From positions 1 to 15,590 of the forward strand of contig UQJA01000037.1 of the NCBI GenBank assembly GCA_900541285.1: 15,590 nucleotides of DNA, in the 5' to 3' direction. Below the pieces are notes generated by a model, which ran no database searches, was not told where the DNA came from, and saw only the letters and a program-made list of their open reading frames with translations. The translations under genes and the position numbers were made by a program. The DNA is from an uncultured Collinsella sp. Its GTDB lineage: Bacteria > Actinomycetota > Coriobacteriia > Coriobacteriales > Coriobacteriaceae. Below are positions 7,878 to 15,085 of this stretch, piece after piece; within the stretch, counting starts at the first letter, position 1; every line of letters starts with the position of its first letter.

Positions 7878-8410
7878 TTCGGGCCGCCTGGGCGCGTGAT
7901 CTGGTAGAGCAGCGCGTTCATAATGGCGGCCGCCACGGTAGAGCCGCCCTTGCGACCCCTCGCGACGATGGCCGGCACGCGTCGCGCGAGTAGCTCCTCT
8001 TTCGCCTCGACCACGTTCACAAACCCGACCGGCACCCCAACGACGAGCGCGGGCGCGATCTTCCCCGCGTCCATGAGCTCGGCGAGGCGCAGAAGTGCTG
8101 TGGGAGCGTTGCCGACGGCCACGATGAGCGGACCCTCGATGTCGCAAGCTTTGTCCATGCTCGCAACGGCGCGAGTCGTACCCGCGGCGCGCGCAGCCGC
8201 GGCGACATCAGGGTCGGCCATGTAGCACACGGCCTTGCAGCCGATCTTCGCGAGTGCGGGCTTGCTTATGCCTGCGAGCGCCATGTTCGTGTCGGTGAGC
8301 ACCGTGGCCCCTGCGCGCAGTGCGTCGAGCGCACAGTGCGCGGCGTCATGGGTGAACACGAGGGAATCGGCGTACGAGAAGTCGGCAGTGGTATGGATGA
8401 CGCGCTTCAC
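7874..8410 (-). CDS. cbiC: Precorrin-8X methylmutase, main part (5' end frameshifted away)
   Basis: Moves a methyl group from C11 to C12 of (cobalt-)precorrin-8 to give cobyrinic acid. The open frame from GTG at 8410 gives 178 aa, against about 205-215 for the family. It retains the catalytic His in VIHTTADF (His6 here) and the motifs GNAPTALLRL, GVPVGFVNVVEAKE and GRKGGSTVAAAIMNALL. The missing N-terminus, including the conserved IERRSFEII, is encoded just upstream in another frame (8407-8553). In this frame the codons before the GTG still read like family sequence (PLEEPVVKR), showing that homology continues upstream of the apparent start. Whether the short form is made and active is unknown: GTG has only a weak GAAGAG before it, but it overlaps the stop of the 5' piece as GTGA, which could allow reinitiation. 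Overlaps cbiJ by four bases. Confidence 0.85.
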   Translation of the reverse strand: MKRVIHTTADFSYADSLVFTHDAAHCALDALRAGATVLTDTNMALAGISKPALAKIGCKAVCYMADPDVAAAARAAGTTRAVASMDKACDIEGPLIVAVGNAPTALLRLAELMDAGKIAPALVVGVPVGFVNVVEAKEELLARRVPAIVARGRKGGSTVAAAIMNALLYQITRPGGPK

Positions 8411-8553
8411 GACGGGCTCTTCGAGCGGCGGGGGACCGCGCGCTTGATCACAAGCGCATTTTCAGGGTCCAGCTTACGGTCTCCCAGCAGCTCGGTGATG
8501 ATCTCGAAGCTGCGCCGCTCGATGTCGCCAGGCGCCATCTCCTTGGAATCCAT
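8407..8553 (-). pseudogene. cbiC: Out-of-frame 5' piece of precorrin-8X methylmutase
   Basis: A 48-codon frame that starts at an ATG touching the cobO stop (TAGATG) and is preceded by AAGGAG about 11 bases upstream. It encodes the usual CbiC N-terminus (PGDIERRSFEIITELLG), then ENALVIKR, and then leaves the family sequence and stops at a TGA. The downstream remainder begins in a frame offset by one base. Two repairs are possible: one extra base in the five-C run (forward strand G at 8430-8434) joins both parts into one chain; alternatively, removing 38 bases between two copies of AAGCGC (forward GCGCTT at 8402-8407 and 8440-8445) yields VIKRVIHTTADF directly. The first needs only a one-base event and keeps the family-like LEEPVVKR. 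Confidence 0.8.
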
Positions 8554-9069
8554 CTAGTACTCCACTCCTTCCCTTGCACATATCCCCTGAGCGTAGGGGT
8601 GTTTCTCGCACTGCATCTCGGTTATGTAGTCGGCCTTCTCCACGATCTTGCGGGAAGGCGCGCGCCCGGTGAGCGCTACTTCGACGCCGCGCGCGGACAT
8701 ATCGAGCGCGCGGTCCACGAGCTCCTCGTCGACAAGCCCCTTCGAAAGCGCGTCGAGCGCCTCGTCGAGCACGAGCAGCCCCTCCTGCGCGCCCTTGAGC
8801 TCGGCGAGCGCGGAAGCAAGGTTCCCATCGTGCAGCTCGCACGTCGCGGCAAGTTCTTCCGACGTCATGGACCAGGTAAACTTTTCCGACACCTTCCCCG
8901 CGAACACGGGCACGCCGAAATGCTCGGCGAGCAGTCGCGCCTCCCCGCTTTCGCCGTCTTTCAGGAACTGCACGACGACGACGCGGCGGCCTGCGGCGAG
9001 CATGCGAAGGGCGAGGCCCATCGCCGCCGTGGTCTTGCCTTTGCCGTCGCCATGATACACGTGGATCAT
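8554..9069 (-). CDS. cobO: Cob(I)yrinic acid a,c-diamide adenosyltransferase
   Basis: Transfers the 5'-deoxyadenosyl group of ATP to the corrin cobalt, making the adenosylated intermediate used by CbiP. The 171-aa length fits the BtuR/CobO/CobA family. The P-loop GDGKGKTT at residues 7-14 follows the usual short N-terminal strand, VVVVQFLKDG and LLVLDEALDAL match family strands, and the C-terminus has TEMQCEKHPYAQGI, matching the conserved TEM...KH..GI ending. The ATG at 9069 overlaps the cbiP stop as ATGA; a much longer in-frame upstream extension would lie wholly inside cbiP and is rejected. Besides de novo synthesis, the enzyme can serve salvage of incomplete corrinoids. Confidence 0.95.
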   Translation of the reverse strand: MIHVYHGDGKGKTTAAMGLALRMLAAGRRVVVVQFLKDGESGEARLLAEHFGVPVFAGKVSEKFTWSMTSEELAATCELHDGNLASALAELKGAQEGLLVLDEALDALSKGLVDEELVDRALDMSARGVEVALTGRAPSRKIVEKADYITEMQCEKHPYAQGICAREGVEY

Positions 9070-10565
9070 ACGCCCTCCTCGATAATGCGGTAGACATACT
9101 CCATGTCGAGCGCCCCGCGCACGCCGTCGGCCAGGCGGTCGAACTCGCGCGCACGGTGATCGGCCGCGGACGCCGCGCCCGCAGCACCCACGACGCTCTC
9201 GGGCAGGCCGCGTATACGCGCAAGCGAGCGCGCGAGGGCGAGCGCCACCCCCGGTTCGTCGAACAGGCCGTGGAGATAGGTTCCGAACACGTTTCCGCAG
9301 GCCGCGCCTTCTGGTTTGCCGCCAATCGTGCCCGCAGGGGCGCAGGAGACGGTCGTTTCGCCGTCGTGAATCTCGTACCCGCGCGCCGTCATGCCGTTCC
9401 ACACCGAGAACGCGCCTTGGGCGCCCGTGATGCGCAGCTCCGACTGGGCGAGGCGCTTTTCCTCCTTGAACACCGTACTTGCAGGGATGAGCCCGAGCCC
9501 GCGCGCGGTGCCAGCGCCTTCCCTGCCGTGCGGATCGGAAAGCTCGTCTCCCAAGAGCTGGTAGCCTCCGCATATGCCGAGCACCGGTGTGCCCGCGCCC
9601 GAAAGCGCGCGTACACAGGCTCCGATGCCGCTAGCCGCAAGCCAGCGCGCGTCGTCGAGCGTGGTCTTTGAGCCGGGAAGCACCACCAGGTCGGGTCGGC
9701 CCAGATCGGTCGTCGAGGAAACATAGCGCACGCCCACGCCGGGCACGCGCGAAAGCGGGTCGAAGTCGGTGAAGTTCGACAGATGCGGAAGACGCACGAC
9801 GGCGACGTCGATGACACCGCGCGCCTCGCGGGCAGATAGGCGCGGCGCGAGCGAGTCCTCGTCGTCCAGGTCGAGCGTAAGATACGGCACGACACCCACG
9901 ACGGGAACCCCGCACATCTTCTCGAGCGGGGCCAAACCCGGGCGCAGGATTTCCACATCGCCGCGGAACTTGTTCACCACAAGTCCCCGCAAAAGCGCGC
10001 GATCCTCGGGCGCAAAGAGCGCGACCGTACCGTAGAGCTGGGCAAACACCCCGCCTGGGTCGATGTCGCCCGCGAGCAACACGGGGGAGGACACGGCGCG
10101 CGCGAGCCCCATGTTGACGATGTCGTTTTCGGAAAGGTTGATTTCGGCGGGGCTGCCGGCGCCCTCGATAACGATGACGTCGTTATCCTCCGCGAGCGAA
10201 TCGAACGCCTCCAAAATCTGCGGCATGAGCGCCTTCTTTCGCGCGAAGTAGTCCCTCGCAGCGAAGGCTCCCTGCGCCTTGCCGGCCACGATGAGCTGGC
10301 TTCGGTGGTCGCTTTCGGGCTTGAGCAGAATGGGGTTCATGCGCACGTCGGGCGCGATGCCGCACGCCTCGGCCTGCATGATCTGGGCGCGCCCCATCTC
10401 TAGCCCGTCGGCCGTGACACCGCTGTTGAGCGCCATGTTCTGGCTCTTGAAGGGAGCCACGCGCAGGCCGTCCTGCGAAAGCACACGGCACAGTCCCGCC
10501 GCAAGCAGGCTCTTCCCCGCGTTCGACATGGTGCCCTGGATCATGATGGGCTTCGCCCTACCCAC
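9066..10565 (-). CDS. cbiP: Adenosylcobyric acid synthase (glutamine-hydrolysing)
   Basis: Amidates the b, d, e and g carboxylates of adenosylcobyrinic acid a,c-diamide, using glutamine and ATP, to give adenosylcobyric acid. It has 499 aa, normal for CbiP/CobQ. The N-terminal synthetase domain has GTMSNAGKS at 11-19 and the family phrase MALNSGVTADGLEMGRAQIMQA. The C-terminal class-I glutamine amidotransferase domain has nucleophile Cys332 in GICGGYQ, with the later IHDG and TYLHGLFD. Start choice: GTG at 10565 is eight bases after a near-perfect AAGGAGGT and gives the expected VGRAKPIMIQGT opening; upstream ATGs lie inside cobD. It overlaps the cobD end by eight bases and cobO by four. Confidence 0.95.
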   Translation of the reverse strand: MGRAKPIMIQGTMSNAGKSLLAAGLCRVLSQDGLRVAPFKSQNMALNSGVTADGLEMGRAQIMQAEACGIAPDVRMNPILLKPESDHRSQLIVAGKAQGAFAARDYFARKKALMPQILEAFDSLAEDNDVIVIEGAGSPAEINLSENDIVNMGLARAVSSPVLLAGDIDPGGVFAQLYGTVALFAPEDRALLRGLVVNKFRGDVEILRPGLAPLEKMCGVPVVGVVPYLTLDLDDEDSLAPRLSAREARGVIDVAVVRLPHLSNFTDFDPLSRVPGVGVRYVSSTTDLGRPDLVVLPGSKTTLDDARWLAASGIGACVRALSGAGTPVLGICGGYQLLGDELSDPHGREGAGTARGLGLIPASTVFKEEKRLAQSELRITGAQGAFSVWNGMTARGYEIHDGETTVSCAPAGTIGGKPEGAACGNVFGTYLHGLFDEPGVALALARSLARIRGLPESVVGAAGAASAADHRAREFDRLADGVRGALDMEYVYRIIEEGV

Positions 10566-10573
10566 GGGTATCG

Positions 10574-10581
10574 ACCTCCTT
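10574..10581 (-). promoter_or_regulatory. Strong Shine-Dalgarno site for cbiP inside the cobD tail
   Basis: On the minus strand, AAGGAGGT stands eight bases before the cbiP GTG. It fixes that start and lies inside the last codons of cobD. It is the best ribosome site noticed in the operon, which could let cbiP be translated even when ribosomes leave cobD early at the frameshift. Confidence 0.8.
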
Positions 10582-11054
10582 CGCCGAGCCTCGGCCATCC
10601 GCGCCCGCCATAGCGCCGCCGCAAGAAGCACCGCCCCGTTCGTCGGGTTCGCCTTCGCCCGATGCGCCTTCCGCCCGAAGCACGCGGCTGAACGCCATCG
10701 CAAGCCGGGCATTCTCCTTGCGCGTGCGCACCGCGACGCGGCACCAGAAACGGGACAGTACCGAAAACGAGTCGCACGTGCGGACCAAAACCCCCTGTTT
10801 ATACAGGCGCTCGGGGATGTCTTTCGCCGGCGTGCGGACTAAAAGGAAGTTCGCATCCGACGGCACGACGGAAAGCCCGAGCGAGGAGAGCTCGTGGGAA
10901 AGCCACGCTCGCTCGCCTGCCAATACATCGCGCGTGCGCGAGACGTATTCAACGTCTTCCAGGGCGGCGATGCCCGCGGCCTCGGCGACCGAGGAGACGG
11001 GCCACGCCTGCCCAGCCCGGCGAATCCCCTCGATGAGTTGGGCGTTTCCGCTGA

Positions 11055-11804
11055 TCAGATATCCCAACCGCAACCCCGCCATTCCGTAGAGCTTGGTGAA
11101 CGCGGAGAGCACGGCCACATGGCGCGAACACGCGGCGCGTGCAGCCACGCTCCTTTCGCGGGCGTCGGGCGCAAATCCGAGGAAGCACTCGTCCACGACG
11201 AGCAGCGCGCCCACCTGCTCGCAGCGGGCACCCCCCCCGGCTCGCGGCGGCAAGCCGCGGCATCGATCACGCTGGGGTCGACGAGGCGCCCCGTCGGGTT
11301 GTTCGGATTGCAGAGGTACGCCACGTCTCCCGGCCCCCCAATCGCGCGGGCGAAGGAGGCGGGCACGTCGAAGTCGTCCGCTTCGGAGAGCGGGAACTCC
11401 TGCACGCATGCGCCGTAGTACGATGCCGCCTCCGCATATTCAGAAAACGTCGGCGCGCACACGACGATGCGTTTCGGGCGCACCGCCGCGGCGAGCCGCC
11501 AGATGATGTCGGACGCGCCCGCGCCGCAGACGATAGTATCTTCGGGTATGCCCTGGGCGCGCGCTAGGGCGCGAACGAGGGCGAGGCTTTCCCTATCGGG
11601 GTAGGCGTCGATTCGAGAAAGCGCCTTGCAAGCTGCGGCGAGGGCGCGCGGCGAGGGCCCTGCCGGATTCACGTTCACCGAGAAGTCAATGAGGTCGGAG
11701 GCGCCCCCTTCGCAAGCGATGCCGAGCGATTGCGTGCTACCCCCATGCGCACGGGCGCGCAGGATTCCCCCGGCAACCCGGGGCGCGGCGTGGTCTTCCC
11801 TCAT
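11055..11804 (-). pseudogene. cobD: L-threonine-O-3-phosphate decarboxylase, N-terminal part (frameshifted)
   Basis: CobD is a PLP enzyme that turns L-threonine phosphate into (R)-1-amino-2-propanol phosphate, the arm that CbiB attaches. This part starts at ATG 11804 in an ATGA overlap with cbiB. It encodes HGG near the start, LIDFSVNVNPAGPS, the PLP-phosphate region GAGASDIIWR, and the substrate-binding CNPNNPTGRL (forward 11289-11312). After the run of eight G (forward C at 11231-11238) the frame leaves the family and runs 57 unrelated codons to a stop at 11055, giving a 249-aa product without the PLP lysine, which should be inactive. The correct continuation is one base out of phase. Nine (or six) G would restore the frame. 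Confidence 0.88.
11231..11238. repeat. Homopolymer run of eight C (G8 on the coding strand) at the cobD frameshift
   Basis: This is the longest mononucleotide run I noticed in the window, and it sits exactly where cobD changes frame. Such runs gain or lose bases by polymerase slippage and are also a common place for assembly or sequencing errors. One added base restores cobD. Confidence 0.9.
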
Positions 11805-12775
11805 GCCATCGCCCCCACGGCGAGCACGACCGCCGCACGCGCGGCACCGAAGACGACGAGCGCGCATACGGACGCGGCGAGCATGAGCCTTGTCGCCCGG
11901 GCGATGTCGCCCCACTCGATTTCGCGGGACGCGTCGCCTATCGTCGGTTTCTCAACGAGCTTGCCGAAATACACCGCGGGTCCTGCCAGACGCAGCCCGA
12001 GCGCGCCCGCGCACGCTGACTCGGTCTGCGCCGCGTTCGGGCTCGCATGGCGACGCCTGTCGCGGCGCCAGATGCGCGCCGCCCCGCGCGCGTCGAGACC
12101 GACGATCGGGCACACGGCGATCATGAGCAGGGCCGATAAGCGCGAGGGAATCCAGTTCACCGCATCGTCGAGGCGCGCCGAGGCGCAGCCGAAGTCGATG
12201 TAGCGCTCATTTTTGTAGCCCACCATGCTGTCGAGCGTGTTCACCGCCTTGTACGCCATGCCCAAGGGCGCACCCCCGATCATAAGGTAGAAAAGCGGCG
12301 CGATGACGCCGTCGCTCGCGTTCTCCGCCACCGTTTCCACGGCGGCGCGCGCAACGCCCTGCTCGTCGAGAACAGACGTGTCGCGTCCCACGATGAGCCC
12401 GACGGCTTCGCGCGCCGCGACAAGGCCGCCCTTCGAGAACGCGCGGGCCACGGCCAGGCTCTGGCGGCGCAGCTCGCATGCCGCGAGAATCTGATAGCTC
12501 GCCCATGCCTCGGCCACAAAGCGCAAGCCGGGGTGAACCATGCCGCAAAGATGCAGGATTCCCCAGGTCAAAAGCCCACACGCAAGCGGAAGCGCCACGG
12601 CGAGCACAAGCCCTGCGGCGCGCGTGCCCGCGGACGTTTGCGGGAATGCGCGCCGCAGGCGGCATTCGGCCCACGTGATCGCGCGCCCCATGGCGACGAC
12701 GGGATGGGGAAGCCAGCGCGGGTCGCCGAAGGCAAGGTCGGCCGCGAACCCGGCGGCGACGGCAAGAATCGTCAT
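11801..12775 (-). CDS. cbiB: Adenosylcobinamide-phosphate synthase
   Basis: Membrane protein that joins aminopropanol phosphate (the CobD product) to the propionate side chain of adenosylcobyric acid. The 324 aa match the usual length. Family motifs run from the N-terminus: DLAFGDPRWLPHPVVAMGR (about 11-29), ENASDGVIAPLFY, YKAVNTLDSMVGYKNERY, FG.ASARLDDAVNWIPSRL, and the C-terminal GKP.IGD-like KPTIGDASREIEWGD. Several hydrophobic helices (about 3-20, 50-75, 195-215, 295-320) support an integral membrane protein. The ATG at 12775 shares its first base with the upstream stop (TGATG), and the stop overlaps cobD by four bases. A longer in-frame extension upstream lies inside the neighbouring gene and lacks family sequence. 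Confidence 0.95.
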   Translation of the reverse strand: MTILAVAAGFAADLAFGDPRWLPHPVVAMGRAITWAECRLRRAFPQTSAGTRAAGLVLAVALPLACGLLTWGILHLCGMVHPGLRFVAEAWASYQILAACELRRQSLAVARAFSKGGLVAAREAVGLIVGRDTSVLDEQGVARAAVETVAENASDGVIAPLFYLMIGGAPLGMAYKAVNTLDSMVGYKNERYIDFGCASARLDDAVNWIPSRLSALLMIAVCPIVGLDARGAARIWRRDRRRHASPNAAQTESACAGALGLRLAGPAVYFGKLVEKPTIGDASREIEWGDIARATRLMLAASVCALVVFGAARAAVVLAVGAMA

Positions 12776-13776
12776 CACCGGACATCGCCCCCCGAAGCGG
12801 GGCGAACGTCGCGAAGGCAGCGCCCATCCCAGGTGGCGGCCCATGCGCCGCCCGGCTCGGTATGCACGTCGAAGTATCCCATTTTCGGGACAGCTAGCTC
12901 GGAGAGCAGTGCTTTCACGGTACCCGCGTGAACGACGAAGACGGCGCGCCCACTCCCCTGGGCGCGCTCCGATTCGCACGCCTCCCGAAACGCCGCGACG
13001 ACACGGCGGGTGAAATCGCTCTTGCCCTCGCCATGCGGGCAGCGCGTCTCGCACCAGGAGTCTACCCAGGCGCGGTAGCGCACATCCTCTTTAAGCTCGG
13101 CGGCGTTTCGCCCCTCGAAGTCACCGAAATCCATCTCGCGCAGACCGGGGCACGCCATAAGCTCCGCGTTCGGGAAGAGGATGCGCGCCGTCTGGTCGGT
13201 GCGGGCCATGCCGCTCGTGATAACACTGAACACGTCACGATCGCACGCGAGGTCGCGCAAAGCGCGCTCGCCCGCGCTCGACAGGGGCTCGTCGGTGCCC
13301 GCCCCGCTGTAGCGATGGTCTTCCGTGCCCGCCGTGGCACCATGGCGCACGAAGAAGACTTCCAAAGGCGCGCCCGCGCCCTGCGTCCCTCGAGGCGCAT
13401 CGGCAAGGTTTCCTTTGATGACCTGGGGAATCCCGCACGTCATGCGCACGACGACGTCGGCGCGCGCAGCGAGCGCGCATCCCAGGCGCCCCGCGCGCTC
13501 GCGCCATTGGGCGTCTTCCGCACGCATGGGGACGACCCCCGAGCCGACCAAGGGCAGAATCACTGCGTCGATGCCGATCAGCCGCTCAAGCGCCCGGTCA
13601 GCATCGAGCGCGCGTACAAGTTCCTCAGCACGGTACGCGACGCGGCCGGCAAAAGCCGCGGGCACGCCGCCCTCCGCAAGCTGTGCCGCGTCGACGAAAT
13701 CGTCCGCCGCGAACCCGAGCTTTTCGCGCACGAAGGTCCTCTTCCCCGAATGCGCGCCACCTATCACGAGTATCAT
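12775..13776 (-). CDS. Fusion of a CobU-like P-loop domain with an alpha-ribazole phosphatase (CobC) domain
   Basis: A 333-aa, two-domain protein. Residues 1-125 resemble CobU: the opening MILVIGGAHSGKRT (P-loop 6-14, with Arg where CobU has Ser), VGSGVVPM near 77-84, and CGIPQVIKG near 114-122. The CobU segment with the guanylylated His (HR..R) is absent and the domain is shorter than the usual 180 aa. Residues 138-333 form a complete histidine phosphatase: phosphoryl-accepting His145 in VRHGAT, REMDFGDFEG, and the second His in VVHAGTVKALL. The second half probably removes the 5' phosphate of alpha-ribazole or of cobalamin 5'-phosphate, the CobC role. The role of the first half is unknown: a cobinamide kinase, a regulator, or a decayed duplicate of the true cobU nearby. 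The start lies in an ATGA overlap with cobS. Confidence 0.85.
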   Translation of the reverse strand: MILVIGGAHSGKRTFVREKLGFAADDFVDAAQLAEGGVPAAFAGRVAYRAEELVRALDADRALERLIGIDAVILPLVGSGVVPMRAEDAQWRERAGRLGCALAARADVVVRMTCGIPQVIKGNLADAPRGTQGAGAPLEVFFVRHGATAGTEDHRYSGAGTDEPLSSAGERALRDLACDRDVFSVITSGMARTDQTARILFPNAELMACPGLREMDFGDFEGRNAAELKEDVRYRAWVDSWCETRCPHGEGKSDFTRRVVAAFREACESERAQGSGRAVFVVHAGTVKALLSELAVPKMGYFDVHTEPGGAWAATWDGRCLRDVRPASGGDVR

Positions 13777-14540
13777 AGGAGCATGCCCCCCGCCACCAGC
13801 ACGGCGAGCATCGCGAGCTCGGACCATTGCAGAAACCATCCGGCCAAATCACCCGTCACCCCGCCGAAGCGGGACAGGGCAACATGGCGGTACCACGCGA
13901 GCGCCAAAAGCCCCGCCACCGCCATAAGAGCACCGACTGCCTGAGCGCACGCGACCATCCCTGCAGCCGAAGCCGCGGCGAAAGCGCAAAGCGGCACGAC
14001 GATCGCCGCGCGCTTCTTCGCAGGCGAGAGCCCCGCGGCCATGCCGTCCGCCCGCGCGGCAGGCCAGCATTCTACGGCGAGCCCCGAAAGCGCGCGGGAG
14101 AACACGAGCGAGCACAGAAGCGCGAGGAACGCCCCCGCCGTAAGCGGCAGCGCGGTGAACAGGGAAAACTGCAAAATAAGGTACACGACAACACCGATGA
14201 CCCCGAAGGCGCCCGCCCGCGGGTCGTGCATGATCTCGAGCTTTCGCTCGCGCGGGGCCCAACTTGCAAGCGCATCTGAGGTGTCGCAGAGCCCGTCTAG
14301 GTGGATGCCTCCCGTCACCGCCACAGGCAACGCCACGAGCACGGCCGCGACGATGGTCGCGGGCACGCCGAGCAGGTTCGCCACGTGCCCCCACGCCGTC
14401 ATGAGGAAGCCTTCCGCAAGGCCCACCAGGGGAAACGCGGCAAGCGCATGGGTTGATCCGAAATCGGTCCAGGCCGATTTCGGGACGGGGATGCGCGAGA
14501 ACGTTCCGAACGCCGCGCAGATTGCCTCTGCTATCTTCAC
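13773..14540 (-). CDS. cobS: Adenosylcobinamide-GDP ribazoletransferase (cobalamin synthase)
   Basis: Integral membrane enzyme that joins adenosylcobinamide-GDP to alpha-ribazole or its 5'-phosphate. The 255-aa length is typical. After the N-terminal FGTFSRIPVP comes the family signature GGIHLDGLCDTSDAL (about 77-91) with the metal-binding Asp residues, then MHDPRAGAFGVIG, another conserved block, and several hydrophobic helices up to the C-terminus. The GTG at 14540 overlaps the cobU stop as GTGA and is preceded by AAGGA about eight bases upstream; an ATG further upstream would add an Arg-rich, non-family extension lying inside cobU. The last codons overlap the fusion gene by four bases. Confidence 0.95.
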   Translation of the reverse strand: MKIAEAICAAFGTFSRIPVPKSAWTDFGSTHALAAFPLVGLAEGFLMTAWGHVANLLGVPATIVAAVLVALPVAVTGGIHLDGLCDTSDALASWAPRERKLEIMHDPRAGAFGVIGVVVYLILQFSLFTALPLTAGAFLALLCSLVFSRALSGLAVECWPAARADGMAAGLSPAKKRAAIVVPLCAFAAASAAGMVACAQAVGALMAVAGLLALAWYRHVALSRFGGVTGDLAGWFLQWSELAMLAVLVAGGMLL

Positions 14541-15085
14541 CTTGTAGGTCCTTCGCCTTTCATCCACACGGGAATCCCGCATACCACTTCGACTGCGCGG
14601 TCGGCCAGCGCCGCCACGCCCGCGTTCACGCGCGCGAGCGCGCGCCTCCATGCCTCGGTCCCCTCATCGTAGCGCATCCCATCGGCGAACACGTCGACGG
14701 AGACCACCACCGTATACGCTGCGGCCTGAGCGAGCCGTTCGATGTCTCCGAGCACCTCGCGCGCCGCAGCGTCGGGGTCACGTGGGGACAAGCCGCCTTC
14801 CGCGAAGAGCTCGTTCGCAACCAGGTTGCCCACGTCCTCCAAAAGAAGCGTGCAGCCGCGCGGAAGCCCGGACACTGCGGCGCCCACGTCACGCGTGCGC
14901 TCGAGGGTGGAAAACCCCTTGCCCTCGCGCAGCGCCCGATGGCGCGCGATGCGGCGGGCGCCCTCTTCCCCAAAGGGTTCCATCGTTGCCAGGTACACGC
15001 GGGGGCCGTCATGCCCGAGGCACAGGGACTCGGCGTAGGCGCTCTTGCCGCTCGCGGCGGCGCCGATGACGAGCGTCACCGTCAT
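14537..15085 (-). CDS. cobU: Adenosylcobinamide kinase / adenosylcobinamide-phosphate guanylyltransferase
   Basis: Phosphorylates adenosylcobinamide and then transfers GMP from GTP to give adenosylcobinamide-GDP, the CobS substrate. It has 182 aa, as expected. The P-loop GAAASGKS (8-15) differs from the common GGARSGKS but keeps the Gly-Lys-Ser core. RIARHRALR contains His49, which matches the guanylylated His of CobU. The C-terminal CGIPVWMKG is also a family mark. The ATG at 15085 overlaps the cobT stop as ATGA. Unlike the CobU-like half of the fusion two genes downstream, it has all catalytic elements, so it is taken as the working enzyme; it would also serve cobinamide salvage. Confidence 0.94.
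   Translation of the reverse strand: MTVTLVIGAAASGKSAYAESLCLGHDGPRVYLATMEPFGEEGARRIARHRALREGKGFSTLERTRDVGAAVSGLPRGCTLLLEDVGNLVANELFAEGGLSPRDPDAAAREVLGDIERLAQAAAYTVVVSVDVFADGMRYDEGTEAWRRALARVNAGVAALADRAVEVVCGIPVWMKGEGPTR

Larger units (their letters stand above)
10558..11238 (-). pseudogene. cobD: L-threonine-O-3-phosphate decarboxylase, C-terminal part (frameshifted)
   Basis: This second part of cobD runs from the G8 run to a TAG at 10560-10558. It encodes GALLVVDECFLGFA (Asp that contacts the PLP ring nitrogen), LSAFTKLYGMAGLRLGYL with the Schiff-base lysine (codon 11094-11092), and the conserved small-domain end around FWCRVAVRTRKENARL. Homology to CobD and HisC-like aminotransferases is strong throughout. 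After the usual end (SRVLR) it has a Gly/Glu-rich tail of about 35 residues overlapping the cbiP ribosome site, longer than in typical CobD. It has no convincing start of its own. With one extra G in the upstream run, both parts join into a protein of about 415 aa. Confidence 0.88.

Noticed and set aside
8474..9325. 283-codon minus-strand frame overlapping cobO
   Set aside because: Arg-rich shadow in a different frame from cobO; cobO has all its motifs and a coupled start.
11231..11238. Programmed ribosomal frameshift at the G8 run in cobD
   Set aside because: No stimulatory structure or internal Shine-Dalgarno arrangement was evident and CobD is not known to need one; slippage or sequencing error is simpler.
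12928..13944. 338-codon plus-strand frame opposite the CobU-like/CobC fusion
   Set aside because: Composition is Arg/Ala-biased and motif-free, as expected from the complement of a GC-rich gene.
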